Source: Promethearchaeia archaeon (GTDB taxonomy: Archaea > Asgardarchaeota > Lokiarchaeia > Sigyniarchaeales > SOKP01). From it: DNA of 64,000 nucleotides. Positions 17,675 through 25,911 of this stretch are shown piece by piece. Under the pieces are notes generated by a model, which saw only the letters and a program-made list of their open reading frames with translations, ran no database searches and was not told where the DNA came from. The position numbers and the translations under genes are program-made. The stretch is from positions 62,001-126,000 of the forward strand of contig JAHQWK010000012.1 in NCBI GenBank assembly GCA_029856145.1. The letters are read 5' to 3'. Numbering within the stretch: the stretch's first letter is position 1; every line of letters begins with the position of its first letter.

Positions 17675-18274
17675 TTATGATACAATAAATAATTTTTCAT
17701 CATTCAGTAAACGTCCAAGATTCACCAACGCCGGTTCGATGACTTTTTTTTCACTTACTCCTGTAAAAACTATTTTACCCGTACTAAATATCAAAAAAAC
17801 TGATTTTACTGGAGTGGATGAATGATATATTAATCCGGGGAAAACTTCTGGTTCATAAATATTATTATCAAGTCTTAATGCTGCTCGATCCAAATTAATT
17901 TGTTTGTAGAAGTTCGCAGTTATTACAATATTTACTACCTTAGGATGTATTGAATTTTTATTGATATTGCTCTCAAGAATTTCATTAAGCTTTAAAATCA
18001 ACCGGGCTAAAGCCAAATTGATGTGATCAAATGATTTTAATCCCGTTAAAATCAGTTTTCCATTCTTGAAAAGAATTATTACGCATTTTGGATGTTTAAT
18101 TCTAACAAAAAGCCCTGGAAAGCGTTCTGAATCATATTCAGCATTCTTTAATTCCTCTGAAACCTTGTTTAAATCAATATCCTCTCCCAGATCCAGCGAT
18201 GTTTTAACAACAATATTCTGAATAGTATAAGTTAAACTTCTAATATCATCTTTTTGTGTTATGTCAAGATCCAT
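17675..18274 (-). CDS. tbp: TATA-box-binding protein
   Basis: The 199-residue protein has the two-fold TBP saddle. Repeat 1 contains RFPGLFVRIKHPKCVIILF and NGKLILTGLKS, and repeat 2 contains VFPGLIYHSSTPVKSVFLIF and TGKIVFTGV. The FPGL and GK-TG signatures are the DNA-binding sheet edges. It would recruit TFB and RNA polymerase to TATA boxes. The N-terminal strand reads NIVVKTSLDL where canonical archaeal TBPs have NVVAS, so this looks like a somewhat divergent or additional TBP. There is no acidic tail. Confidence 0.9.
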   Translation of the reverse strand: MDLDITQKDDIRSLTYTIQNIVVKTSLDLGEDIDLNKVSEELKNAEYDSERFPGLFVRIKHPKCVIILFKNGKLILTGLKSFDHINLALARLILKLNEILESNINKNSIHPKVVNIVITANFYKQINLDRAALRLDNNIYEPEVFPGLIYHSSTPVKSVFLIFSTGKIVFTGVSEKKVIEPALVNLGRLLNDEKLFIVS

Positions 18275-18585
18275 AAATGGACTCCTAAAGTTTTCTTCCG
18301 CCTAAATTATTACATTTAGATATTAAGTTGCCATTCTATTTAATTCTACTTTTTCAATTAAAATCAATCAAAAATTCTTAATGAGGGAAGTTTCTTCATT
18401 TTTGTGTGTGTTTTAGATGAAATTTAAAAAAAGTGAACAAAATAAAAAAATTACAGTTTTTTTAACTACTTCAAAAATGATATAATAATTAAAATTAAAT
18501 AGATTAGCAACATAACCTTTCTAATAAAAATTTTTAATGAAGCATAATTTGTACCTTTATATAAGAGTCTTAATAAACATCCATC
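18275..18585. other. 311-base intergenic region upstream of TBP and archaeosortase genes
   Basis: This divergent spacer is strongly AT-rich and has no open frame of note. It contains the TATA-like element for the small membrane protein and archaeosortase unit at its right end and presumably the TBP promoter at its left end. No tRNA or hairpin is evident. Confidence 0.5.
18556..18565 (+). promoter_or_regulatory. TATA-like element for the archaeosortase unit, suggesting a leaderless transcript
   Basis: TTTATATAAG is centred about 26 bases before the ATG at 18586, the usual distance between an archaeal TATA box and the transcription start. No Shine-Dalgarno match precedes the ATG. Both points suggest transcription begins at or next to the start codon. 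Confidence 0.45.
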
Positions 18586-18819
18586 ATGAAGCAATTAACA
18601 TTGAAAAAAATATTAATCTGGGTAATGTTGACAATTAACTTATTATTTGCATTTTTTATTGGTTTAACAATTCCCTTATTACAATCAGAGAGTTTTATGA
18701 ATCTTGGATTTATAATGATTCCATTATTAATTATTCTTAATTATGTAATCTTAGATAGGTTTCACTATTATTTGAAGCATACAACCCAAGAAGAGGATAG
18801 AACAGATGCAAAAGCTTAA
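18586..18819 (+). CDS. small two-helix membrane protein cotranscribed with archaeosortase
   Basis: The 77-residue protein has two hydrophobic segments (about 10-30 and 40-62) and an acidic C-terminal tail. Its last 14 bases overlap the start of the archaeosortase gene, which implies translational coupling and a shared role, for instance as an accessory subunit. I recognise no family. The probable promoter lies directly upstream. Confidence 0.7.
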   Translation: MKQLTLKKILIWVMLTINLLFAFFIGLTIPLLQSESFMNLGFIMIPLLIILNYVILDRFHYYLKHTTQEEDRTDAKA

Positions 18820-19675
18820 GGAATGGTCCAATCTAAAGAAGCCTATTATTGAATATAATGAAAAAAAATATATTTTTTCTATAAGATCTCTGATTTTGTT
18901 CGCTATCGGAGCACCAATATCTGCTTATCTTATATATTTGTTTTTTGATTTGAGAATCAATTATTGGTTGCATGAAATTGTCGTAAAGCAGACAGTATAT
19001 TTTCTAAATTTGTTTTTCAATATGAGCGCAGAAGCTCAATTCGTTCCAAGCGGGATATATGATTGGAGATTTTTTATCCCTGGCAAAACTCCCATCTATT
19101 TTGAAACTTTTTGTACCGGAATTCAAGCAATCTGTATTTTTGCAGGAATTATAATTTTCACGCCCCATAGTCAAGACCCAACTACAAAAGAGGATATCAT
19201 ATGGAGGAAAACAAAAGCACTTATAGTATCATCAGTTATCTTTTATGTTGTGAATATTATACGAATGTTAATTCAAATAGAATTATATCACATCGATTAT
19301 GAATGGAATGATATTCACGTATCAATAAGTGCAGCTTCTTCTTTTATTGCGGCAATTATCGTCTTGTTGATGCACAAGTGGATTCCAGAATTTATAATAT
19401 CAATAATATATACTGGAACTCTCGCAAGTGAGCCCATAAAGCAAAATAGGAAAAAAAAAGTGAAAGAAATAGTGGAAAAAACAAATAAAGTTAAAATGAA
19501 GATAATGCGTAAAATTTTAAGAATAGAGAAAAAAAATTTTTCACGAGATATTTCTGCTTGGTCAAAAGATTTTGGATATATCATTGACGGAGATGATTTA
19601 GTTATTTCGCCTGAAAAAGTTTCAAAATTTATTGAATTATTAATGCAAGATAAACCTTTCAAAAAAGAAGCATAG
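18806..19675 (+). CDS. archaeosortase/exosortase family protein with cytosolic C-terminal extension
   Basis: The 289-residue multi-pass membrane protein carries the archaeosortase catalytic triad pattern: C103 in FCTGIQAICIFAGI, R153 in NIIRMLIQI, and H171 in NDIHVSISAASSF. Family members cut and lipid-anchor surface proteins that carry C-terminal sorting signals. After the last helix (about residue 200) there is an unusual basic and helical tail of some 85 residues that should lie in the cytosol. No protein in this window has a recognisable PGF-, PEF- or VPXXXP-type sorting signal, so substrates must lie elsewhere. Confidence 0.85.
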   Translation: MQKLKEWSNLKKPIIEYNEKKYIFSIRSLILFAIGAPISAYLIYLFFDLRINYWLHEIVVKQTVYFLNLFFNMSAEAQFVPSGIYDWRFFIPGKTPIYFETFCTGIQAICIFAGIIIFTPHSQDPTTKEDIIWRKTKALIVSSVIFYVVNIIRMLIQIELYHIDYEWNDIHVSISAASSFIAAIIVLLMHKWIPEFIISIIYTGTLASEPIKQNRKKKVKEIVEKTNKVKMKIMRKILRIEKKNFSRDISAWSKDFGYIIDGDDLVISPEKVSKFIELLMQDKPFKKEA

Positions 19676-19733
19676 TAAATTTTATCTTCTTTTTAATATT
19701 GAATTTTACTAATAAACGTCCTTTTATTGAATT

Positions 19734-20636
19734 ATGTTAAATATTGAAACTGAGCAAAAAGAAATCCAAATAGCTAATGTTAAATTTGGTGGTCCGCCAG
19801 GTAAAAATCCAATTGTTATGATAGCCACTGTTTTTTATACAAAACATGCCGCTTTGTTGGATGAAAAAACAGGTAAATTTGATAAATCTATTCTCGAAAA
19901 GGAATTAAATGATTTTACAGAAATTATTGAAGAAACACAATTACAAGGAGTAATTGATGTTGTTGGGGCATATCCAGATGCGCTTATAAAAGAATGTGAA
20001 TTTGTTGCTGATAATGTGGAATATCCTTTTTTAGTTGATGGGTTGAACGATTCATCTAGAATTCCTGCAATGAAAGGATTAGATGAAATGGGGTTATCAG
20101 ATCGAGCTATATTAAATAGTATCGATGAAAATACAACTGATGATAACTTAGAGAAACTGAAAGAAATTGGTGTAAAAAATGCTGTGTTACTAACATTTGG
20201 AAATAAATATCTTTTTCCACATCAGAAGTTAAAATTCTTAAAAGAAACCTTAATTCCTAAAGTTCAAAAAGCAAACATTGACAAATATATTGTTGATACA
20301 GCTGTATTAGACTTACCTTCAATTTCCATTAATTTTGAATCAACAAGATTAATTAAAAAAGAATTAGGATTACCAACCGGATTCGCTCCTGCTAATGCGA
20401 TATATGGATGGAGTTTTATTAAAAATTTTGGTGAAGTTGCTCGATGTGGAGCAATTGCTTCCATAATGACTTATTGTGCAACGGCTCCTAGTGATTTTAT
20501 TTTGTTTGGACCAATAAAATTTGCCAAATGCGTTATACCTGCAATTTCTTTAATTTCAGGGGTAAATTCTTACTATCAAAAAAGAGTTAAAAGACAAAAA
20601 GTATCTGATAGAAGTCCATTAAACATCATTTTTTAA
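19734..20636 (+). CDS. MtrH-like methyltransferase
   Basis: The 300-residue protein resembles tetrahydromethanopterin S-methyltransferase subunit H over its length: KFGGPPGKNPIVMIATVFY near 17-36, KECEFVADNVEYPFLVDG, LPTGFAPANAIYGW near 221-234 and ATAPSDFILFGPI near 250. MtrH moves methyl groups between a corrinoid protein and tetrahydromethanopterin. No other Mtr subunits, corrinoid protein or MttB-like partner are adjacent, so it is a solitary copy. In other archaea and bacteria, stand-alone MtrH homologues pair with methylamine or betaine methyltransferases. It ends interlocked with the convergent GTPase gene by four bases. Confidence 0.87.
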   Translation: MLNIETEQKEIQIANVKFGGPPGKNPIVMIATVFYTKHAALLDEKTGKFDKSILEKELNDFTEIIEETQLQGVIDVVGAYPDALIKECEFVADNVEYPFLVDGLNDSSRIPAMKGLDEMGLSDRAILNSIDENTTDDNLEKLKEIGVKNAVLLTFGNKYLFPHQKLKFLKETLIPKVQKANIDKYIVDTAVLDLPSISINFESTRLIKKELGLPTGFAPANAIYGWSFIKNFGEVARCGAIASIMTYCATAPSDFILFGPIKFAKCVIPAISLISGVNSYYQKRVKRQKVSDRSPLNIIF

Positions 20637-22135
20637 GCAATATACCTTAATAATAAATCTTGAGTGTATTTTAAGAATCCTTTCAATTCTGTTTTTATCT
20701 TTTCTTTTTTATTTTCATCATCTACTAAAAATAAAAAGAACATAATATTATCTTCAATTTTAATTCTTTGAAAAATAATTACAGAATTAGCAACTTTAAA
20801 TACTGCCTCATCTTGCTTTAATGCTTTAAATTTTGCAAAGATTTTAAATAATACAGCAAATTGAGGTGCTGAAACTTCAAAAACATTAATTACTTCTGAT
20901 TTTGGAATTTTAGTTAATTCCATTGCCTGGTTACTGTAATAATCAGCAAGAACTAATCCATCAACACTTAGTAATTGTGTCAAATAAGTATCTGTCATTA
21001 ATGAAAAATTTTTTAGATTATGATTTATCAAATCTCTATTAGGACTTAACTTTGAGATTCCTGAAGAGAATGCGCGCAATATAGTAAAGATTTGAAATAT
21101 TGTTGTTATGTAGATTTCAATTAGTTCAAATTGGCTAATTTCCTTTAATTTACTTTCGATAAATTCAATATTATCTTTAATTTCTTCTGAATCTAAGATA
21201 TCTGAGTCTCCTTTTGATAATATATAGATAATTGGTGTAGTTTGATTAAATTCTTTTATAACATCTTTTAAATTTTGGAGGTATTCAATACTTTCATCGA
21301 ATCTAGATTTATTTTTAATATCTATAAAGTAAAACATTAAATCTGCTTCATATAAATAAATTTCCGCTTTATCAATGTATTTCTCTCGAAATCTTTTTTG
21401 TCCACCCAGATCCCATAGAAATATTGTTGCCCCTAAAGCCTCAATAGATTTAATACTTGCCCCTACTGTGGGTTTAAGTCCAATTAATTTACTATATTTG
21501 CGATCTACAGAAAGTAGAAAGCTAGTTTTCCCACTATCGTCTAATCCCGCCATTAAAATCTTCATCTTCCTATGAGTTGTAATAGGGGTAGAAGGACTCT
21601 GTTCAATTTCAATTATTTTTGATAAAAGGTCTTGAAATTTACTTTGAATATCTTCACGTGGGGGATATGAATTACTTATTTCTTCGTCAAAATTCGTGAA
21701 AAACTCAAAAACTACTGGTTTGATTCGATTTATGTTGTTATATAAAAAGCTACGCCTATTTTCTTCTACTAATATTGAAAATGCTGTAGGTACCGCAGCA
21801 CTTTCAGAATTTATTCTTATAAAATGAAAATATGTAAGTGAAGTTGTTTTAAAATCAGGATAAGGTAATATCGCAAAATATTGAATTTTTCGAAGATCTT
21901 TTTCTTCAGTAATTATTTTATCACTGATAAACAGACTTAAGTTTTTTATCGAAATTTGAGTTATATCCCTATACGATAAAATAAGATCATCTTGGTTCCT
22001 TTGCTCAATAGTAAGTTCCTTTAATTCTTTCTCGGTAATATAATTAGGGAAAGAGTAAATCGGGGAAGGTCCTAACTCACCATATACGCTAAAGATAAAT
22101 CCTTTGACAATTGAAGTTCTAAGTAATTCTTCCAT
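20633..22135 (-). CDS. longin-like / Rag-Arf-like GTPase / roadblock-like fusion protein
   Basis: This 500-residue protein has three parts. The N-terminal longin-like region (about 1-150) includes GFIFSVYGELGPSPIYSFP and FAILPYPDFKTTSLTYF. The G domain has G1 GLDDSGKTS at 197-205, a switch threonine at 223, G3 WDLGGQ at 241-246 and G4 SKGD at 307-310, where the usual Asn is Ser. A C-terminal domain (about 365-500) resembles roadblock/longin folds. The GLDxxGKTS and WDLGGQ forms are of Arf and Rag type. Having both accessory domains in one chain resembles a fused Rag-Ragulator module (inference). Confidence 0.83.
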   Translation of the reverse strand: MEELLRTSIVKGFIFSVYGELGPSPIYSFPNYITEKELKELTIEQRNQDDLILSYRDITQISIKNLSLFISDKIITEEKDLRKIQYFAILPYPDFKTTSLTYFHFIRINSESAAVPTAFSILVEENRRSFLYNNINRIKPVVFEFFTNFDEEISNSYPPREDIQSKFQDLLSKIIEIEQSPSTPITTHRKMKILMAGLDDSGKTSFLLSVDRKYSKLIGLKPTVGASIKSIEALGATIFLWDLGGQKRFREKYIDKAEIYLYEADLMFYFIDIKNKSRFDESIEYLQNLKDVIKEFNQTTPIIYILSKGDSDILDSEEIKDNIEFIESKLKEISQFELIEIYITTIFQIFTILRAFSSGISKLSPNRDLINHNLKNFSLMTDTYLTQLLSVDGLVLADYYSNQAMELTKIPKSEVINVFEVSAPQFAVLFKIFAKFKALKQDEAVFKVANSVIIFQRIKIEDNIMFFLFLVDDENKKEKIKTELKGFLKYTQDLLLRYIA

Positions 22136-22229
22136 TCTTTTAATGTTTGAATTTTAAGTTTTTAATTAGTTAATTACTTAACTTAATTTAAGCAAATTTA
22201 ATTATTAATAGCTTTATATTTAAATATAG

Positions 22230-23192
22230 ATGTTTCTTAAAAATATCGCTGAAAGCATTAGGAATAACAAATATATCATAGAAAAGAAAGAGATTAATCC
22301 CATTGTTCAATTTATAGATGAAAATTCTTTTAAAAGTTCTAAGATATTTTCGGATATAGGTGAAGATGCTGCAGCTGTTAAAGATAATAAGAAATTAAAC
22401 TTAATCACAACTGATAGAATAAGGACTAAATTTATCGAAAATTTTCCATTTGGAGCAGGTTTTAGCTCAATTTTAGTCAGTGTTGATGATATTTATGCGT
22501 GTGGGGGTACTCCACTAGCAGCGAGTATAATTATTTCTGTAAAAGACCTTAGAACATGTAGTGAACTATTAAAAGGAATTTGTGAAGGTTCAAAAAAATT
22601 TCAAGTACCTATTATACGAGGTCATACTAATGTTCGTAGTAAATGCTATGAGTTAAGTTCTACTATGATTGGGGAAATAAATAAAGAAGATTATATTTCT
22701 GCAGGTGGTGCTCAAGTGAATGATAATATTATCCTTGCAGTTGACTTTGATGGAAAAATAGGAAAAGCTAGTAAATTATATTATGATACTACTACATATA
22801 AATCATCAGAAGAAGTTCTCAATAAAAGAAAAGCTATGAATGTTGTAGCAAATAAACATTTAGCTAATGCCTCAAAAGATGTCTCGAATGGAGGAATATT
22901 TGGAGCATTATTACAAATGATTAAATATTCAGAAGTAGGAGCTGATGTAAATGTTAACAAAATTAATATTCCTTCTATTTTAATTGAGAGTGATTATAAT
23001 TTAGAAACTTATATTCAAATGTATTTAACTACATCCTTTATATTAACTACTCCAGAAGATAATTGTAATAAAACAATTGAAATATTTAGAGAGCATAAAA
23101 TGAATGCTCAAGTAATAGGAAAAATTATTAAAGAAAAAAATCTTTTGAAAATAAACGATGGTAATGAATCAATTGATGTCATAAGATTTTAA
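22230..23192 (+). CDS. AIR synthase-related (PurM/ThiL/SelD-like) ATP-binding protein
   Basis: The 320-residue protein has the AIR synthase fold. The N-terminal half contains SDIGEDAAAVKDNKKLNLITTD and SSILVSVDDIYACGGTP, the metal-ATP loops shared with ThiL, HypE and SelD. The second half has a conserved ASKDVSNGGIFGALLQM. It is closest in feel to the AIR-synthase-related proteins annotated as methanogenesis marker 2, rather than true PurM or SelD. It presumably phosphorylates or activates a small acid. It is followed after 85 bases by a LOG-like nucleotide-binding protein gene. Confidence 0.75.
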   Translation: MFLKNIAESIRNNKYIIEKKEINPIVQFIDENSFKSSKIFSDIGEDAAAVKDNKKLNLITTDRIRTKFIENFPFGAGFSSILVSVDDIYACGGTPLAASIIISVKDLRTCSELLKGICEGSKKFQVPIIRGHTNVRSKCYELSSTMIGEINKEDYISAGGAQVNDNIILAVDFDGKIGKASKLYYDTTTYKSSEEVLNKRKAMNVVANKHLANASKDVSNGGIFGALLQMIKYSEVGADVNVNKINIPSILIESDYNLETYIQMYLTTSFILTTPEDNCNKTIEIFREHKMNAQVIGKIIKEKNLLKINDGNESIDVIRF

Positions 23193-23277
23193 ATATTTTT
23201 AGTATAATCTAATCCTAATTCTCCAAGATAAGTGTGCTTATAATAATAAAAAAATAAAATAAAAGAGTAAGATTACT

Positions 23278-23838
23278 ATGAATTTTGATTTTAAAAATAA
23301 ATTTAATGGTGTTGTTTCAGTAATTGGAGCAAGTGATATTAATAAAGATATTAAAGATAAAACTATCGAAATTGGAAGATTGATTGCAAAAAATAATTAT
23401 GTTATAGTATGTGGGGGGCTATCAGGTGTAATGGAAGCAGTATGTAAAGGTGCGAAGGAAGAAGGAGGTTTTACTGTAGGTATAATCCCCTCGGCAGAGA
23501 AATCAATAGCAAATAAATATATAGATTTAGTCATTCCATGTCCCTTTTCACAAGCTAGAAATATAGTTGTCGTTCTAACAGGTGATGTATGTTTAGCTAT
23601 AAGTGGTAAAGCTGGTACTTTATCAGAGATTTCATTTGCTTGGATATATCTAAAACCAATTGTCGCATTGACAGATGTAGAGGGTTGGTCTTCAAAAATT
23701 GCCAATCAAAAATTAGATGATAGAAGGGCTGATATGATTTATGGAGTGAAATCACCTCAAGAGGCAATCGAAAAAATAAATGAATTATTTAAAAAAGATA
23801 AATTGAAGGGAGATTTAAGTTTTACCAATAATTTTTAA
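23278..23838 (+). CDS. TIGR00725/LOG-like Rossmann nucleotide-binding protein
   Basis: The 186-residue protein has the SLOG fold: VCGGLSGVMEAVCKGAKEEGG near 43-63, GIIPSAEKSIANKYIDLVIP and AISGKAGTLSEISFAWIYLKP near 111-131. The motif set matches the TIGR00725 family, which is related to lysine decarboxylase-like (LOG) proteins and to molybdenum-cofactor carrier proteins. A nucleotide or nucleotide-derivative ligand is expected. Its last four bases interlock with the stop of the convergent methyltransferase gene. Confidence 0.82.
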   Translation: MNFDFKNKFNGVVSVIGASDINKDIKDKTIEIGRLIAKNNYVIVCGGLSGVMEAVCKGAKEEGGFTVGIIPSAEKSIANKYIDLVIPCPFSQARNIVVVLTGDVCLAISGKAGTLSEISFAWIYLKPIVALTDVEGWSSKIANQKLDDRRADMIYGVKSPQEAIEKINELFKKDKLKGDLSFTNNF

Positions 23839-24590
23839 ATTTTTTGCAATCTTAAAAAGAAATATTCTTCCTCTAATTCTTGCTCAATTATCTTAAATCT
23901 TACAGTTTTTGCTAATTCAATAAAATAATTAATATCTTGTTCTTTATTCCAACGTGTTCCATAACCTGTTATTATTTTTTTATTTTTCATTTGAATTTTC
24001 ATTGGAATTACATAAATTTCTTTCTTTTCATTTGTTTTTTTTGGAAGTTTTAAATCCCATAATACCAATTCCCCTTCTTCTCTTAATACTCTATAAATTT
24101 CCTTAAATACTTTTTTATGATCACTTTTAGGTATATACATTATTGAAAAAAAAGCTGTAACCATATCAAAAGTGTTATCCAGAAATTTTAAATCTTTAGC
24201 ATCCATTATGATTTTAAGGCTTTCAATATCACCTGCCTCAAGAGCTTCTTCAAGTTCACTTTTTCTGAAATCTATTGAAACAACATTGTCTCCTTTCAAT
24301 TGACCTATTATACCTTCTCCTCCACCACCTATATCTAGAATTCTCCCATTTAAGTTTATGTTATTTAAATTAATCTCTTGAGGATTGGTAAAAAAGATTT
24401 TGATCCCCTCTTTTTTTCCTACAAATTCCTCAATATTTTCCTTAGGAGCATACCACTCTTCTTCAATTTTTTTTCCTTTCAGTTTTCCAGTTTCTAAATG
24501 ATTTCTAATAGTATCTTCAGTTTCTCCGCTTATGAACATTTCTGCAATTTCTAAAATATCGTAATATCTGACGTTATTTATTTCTCTCAT
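23835..24590 (-). CDS. SAM-dependent methyltransferase with N-terminal MerR/excisionase-like domain
   Basis: This 251-residue protein joins an N-terminal segment of about 60 residues to a class I methyltransferase. The N-terminal segment (YYDILEIAEMFISGETEDTI, KLKGKKIEEEWYAPKENIEEF) resembles the helix-turn-helix-wing of excisionase/MerR-type DNA-binding domains. The methyltransferase has motif I ILDIGGGGEGIIGQ near 84-97, D at ISIDFRKSE, and YRVLREEGELVLWDLKLP. The pairing suggests either nucleic-acid methylation or ligand-responsive DNA binding; neither is proven. An alternative reading is a small-molecule methyltransferase with a degenerate HTH. Confidence 0.78.
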   Translation of the reverse strand: MREINNVRYYDILEIAEMFISGETEDTIRNHLETGKLKGKKIEEEWYAPKENIEEFVGKKEGIKIFFTNPQEINLNNINLNGRILDIGGGGEGIIGQLKGDNVVSIDFRKSELEEALEAGDIESLKIIMDAKDLKFLDNTFDMVTAFFSIMYIPKSDHKKVFKEIYRVLREEGELVLWDLKLPKKTNEKKEIYVIPMKIQMKNKKIITGYGTRWNKEQDINYFIELAKTVRFKIIEQELEEEYFFLRLQKI

Positions 24591-24699
24591 ATTTACCTTT
24601 AAAATAGAGCATTTATTTATTTTTTTTTATTTATTTACAATCTAAAATATAATGCAAAATCTAAATAAAGGATGTTATAATTTTTAATTTACAAAAAGA

Positions 24700-24712
24700 A
24701 TATATTTATATA
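24700..24712 (+). promoter_or_regulatory. TATA-like element upstream of the Rag-like GTPase gene
   Basis: ATATATTTATATA lies about 40-50 bases before the TTG start at 24753. Transcription would begin near 24732, giving a leader of about 20 bases that contains AGGTGA at 24738-24743, nine bases before the start codon. Confidence 0.45.
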
Positions 24713-24752
24713 CCAATTACTTTTATAACTTTAAAGTAGGTGAAATTTAACT

Positions 24753-25718
24753 TTGGAAAAGAATCTTAAACAATCAATCTTGTATCTAAAGAAGGAGGAA
24801 CCCACAAAACCCGAAGTTTCAAAAATAATGTTCACAGGCCTCGATGATGCAGGCAAAACAAGTATAATTTTATCACTTCAAAGAGAATTTTCCAAGATTG
24901 CCATTTTATCTCCAACAAGAGGGGCTCAGAGAAGGATATTCGACTTTTTGGGTAAAGAAATTTCGGAATGGGATTTAGGTGGACAATTAGCTTATCGAAT
25001 AGCCTATTTAAAAAACCCTGGTAAATATTTTGAAGGAACAGAAATTGCAATCTATGTAATTGATATTCAAAATAAACCGAGAATCGCTGAAGCTATAAGC
25101 TATTTTAAAGATGTAATAGAACAATTTAAAAAATTGGAAATTGAACCACCAATATATGTATTTCTTCATAAATATGATCCTGCTCTAAGAAGGAGTGCTC
25201 AAAACGAAATGGAAGCCGTAGTAATAGATTTAAAAGACAAACTAAGAGCTACTAAATATAAAGAAATTTATTATTATGAAACATCTATTTATGATTTTGG
25301 CTCAATTATGACCGCTATGTCTGAAGTTCTATTAAGTTTATATCCAAAATCAGAATTAATAGAAAAAACCATTGTTGAATTCGCTAAAAAAGTAGATTCA
25401 GAAGGAGTTGTCGTGATTGATGATAATTCCCTTATAATCGGTTCATATTATAAAGATGATGAAACAAGACACCTCCTAACGGCTTCAACTCCCTATTTTC
25501 TTACATTGCACGATTCATTTCAATACACCGGAGTGGAAGAGAGACATGAGAATCGGATGATTGTCCAGCGTTTTGGGAAAAACTTTATATTTAAACAAAT
25601 CGTATTAAAAAAGGAATCATCACCATATTATCTACTACTTCTTAAAGAAGACCCCGTTTTTCATAAAGAAGATCTTGAATCTTTTGCGAATCTATTAAAG
25701 GAGATTCTCTATAAATAA
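24753..25718 (+). CDS. Rag/Gtr-like GTPase with roadblock-like C-terminal domain
   Basis: The 321-residue protein starts at a TTG with a good AGGTGA ribosome site. Its G domain has G1 GLDDAGKTS at 29-37, a switch threonine at 55, G3 WDLGGQ at 73-78 and G4 HKYD at 139-142, the HKxD form also found in Rag/Gtr GTPases. Residues about 200-321 form a roadblock/longin-like domain (VDSEGVVVIDDNSLIIGSYY), as in Rag proteins. It lacks the N-terminal longin domain of its paralogues. A zinc-ribbon roadblock protein gene follows on the same strand and may encode its partner. Confidence 0.85.
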   Translation: MEKNLKQSILYLKKEEPTKPEVSKIMFTGLDDAGKTSIILSLQREFSKIAILSPTRGAQRRIFDFLGKEISEWDLGGQLAYRIAYLKNPGKYFEGTEIAIYVIDIQNKPRIAEAISYFKDVIEQFKKLEIEPPIYVFLHKYDPALRRSAQNEMEAVVIDLKDKLRATKYKEIYYYETSIYDFGSIMTAMSEVLLSLYPKSELIEKTIVEFAKKVDSEGVVVIDDNSLIIGSYYKDDETRHLLTASTPYFLTLHDSFQYTGVEERHENRMIVQRFGKNFIFKQIVLKKESSPYYLLLLKEDPVFHKEDLESFANLLKEILYK

Positions 25719-25911
25719 GAGAATTGATTGTGTTTTAATTCCGTTTGAATACGTTGTATCTTAGTTTTCCTATTACTAACATTAATAAAACTAGATTTTT
25801 ACTTATATTTTATAGAATAAAATCAAAAAAAATATAATTTCACTTTGTATATAATAAAATAAAATTGAATGAAAAGATTGACCAAGATACTCGCATAGTG
25901 GAGAAAATATA

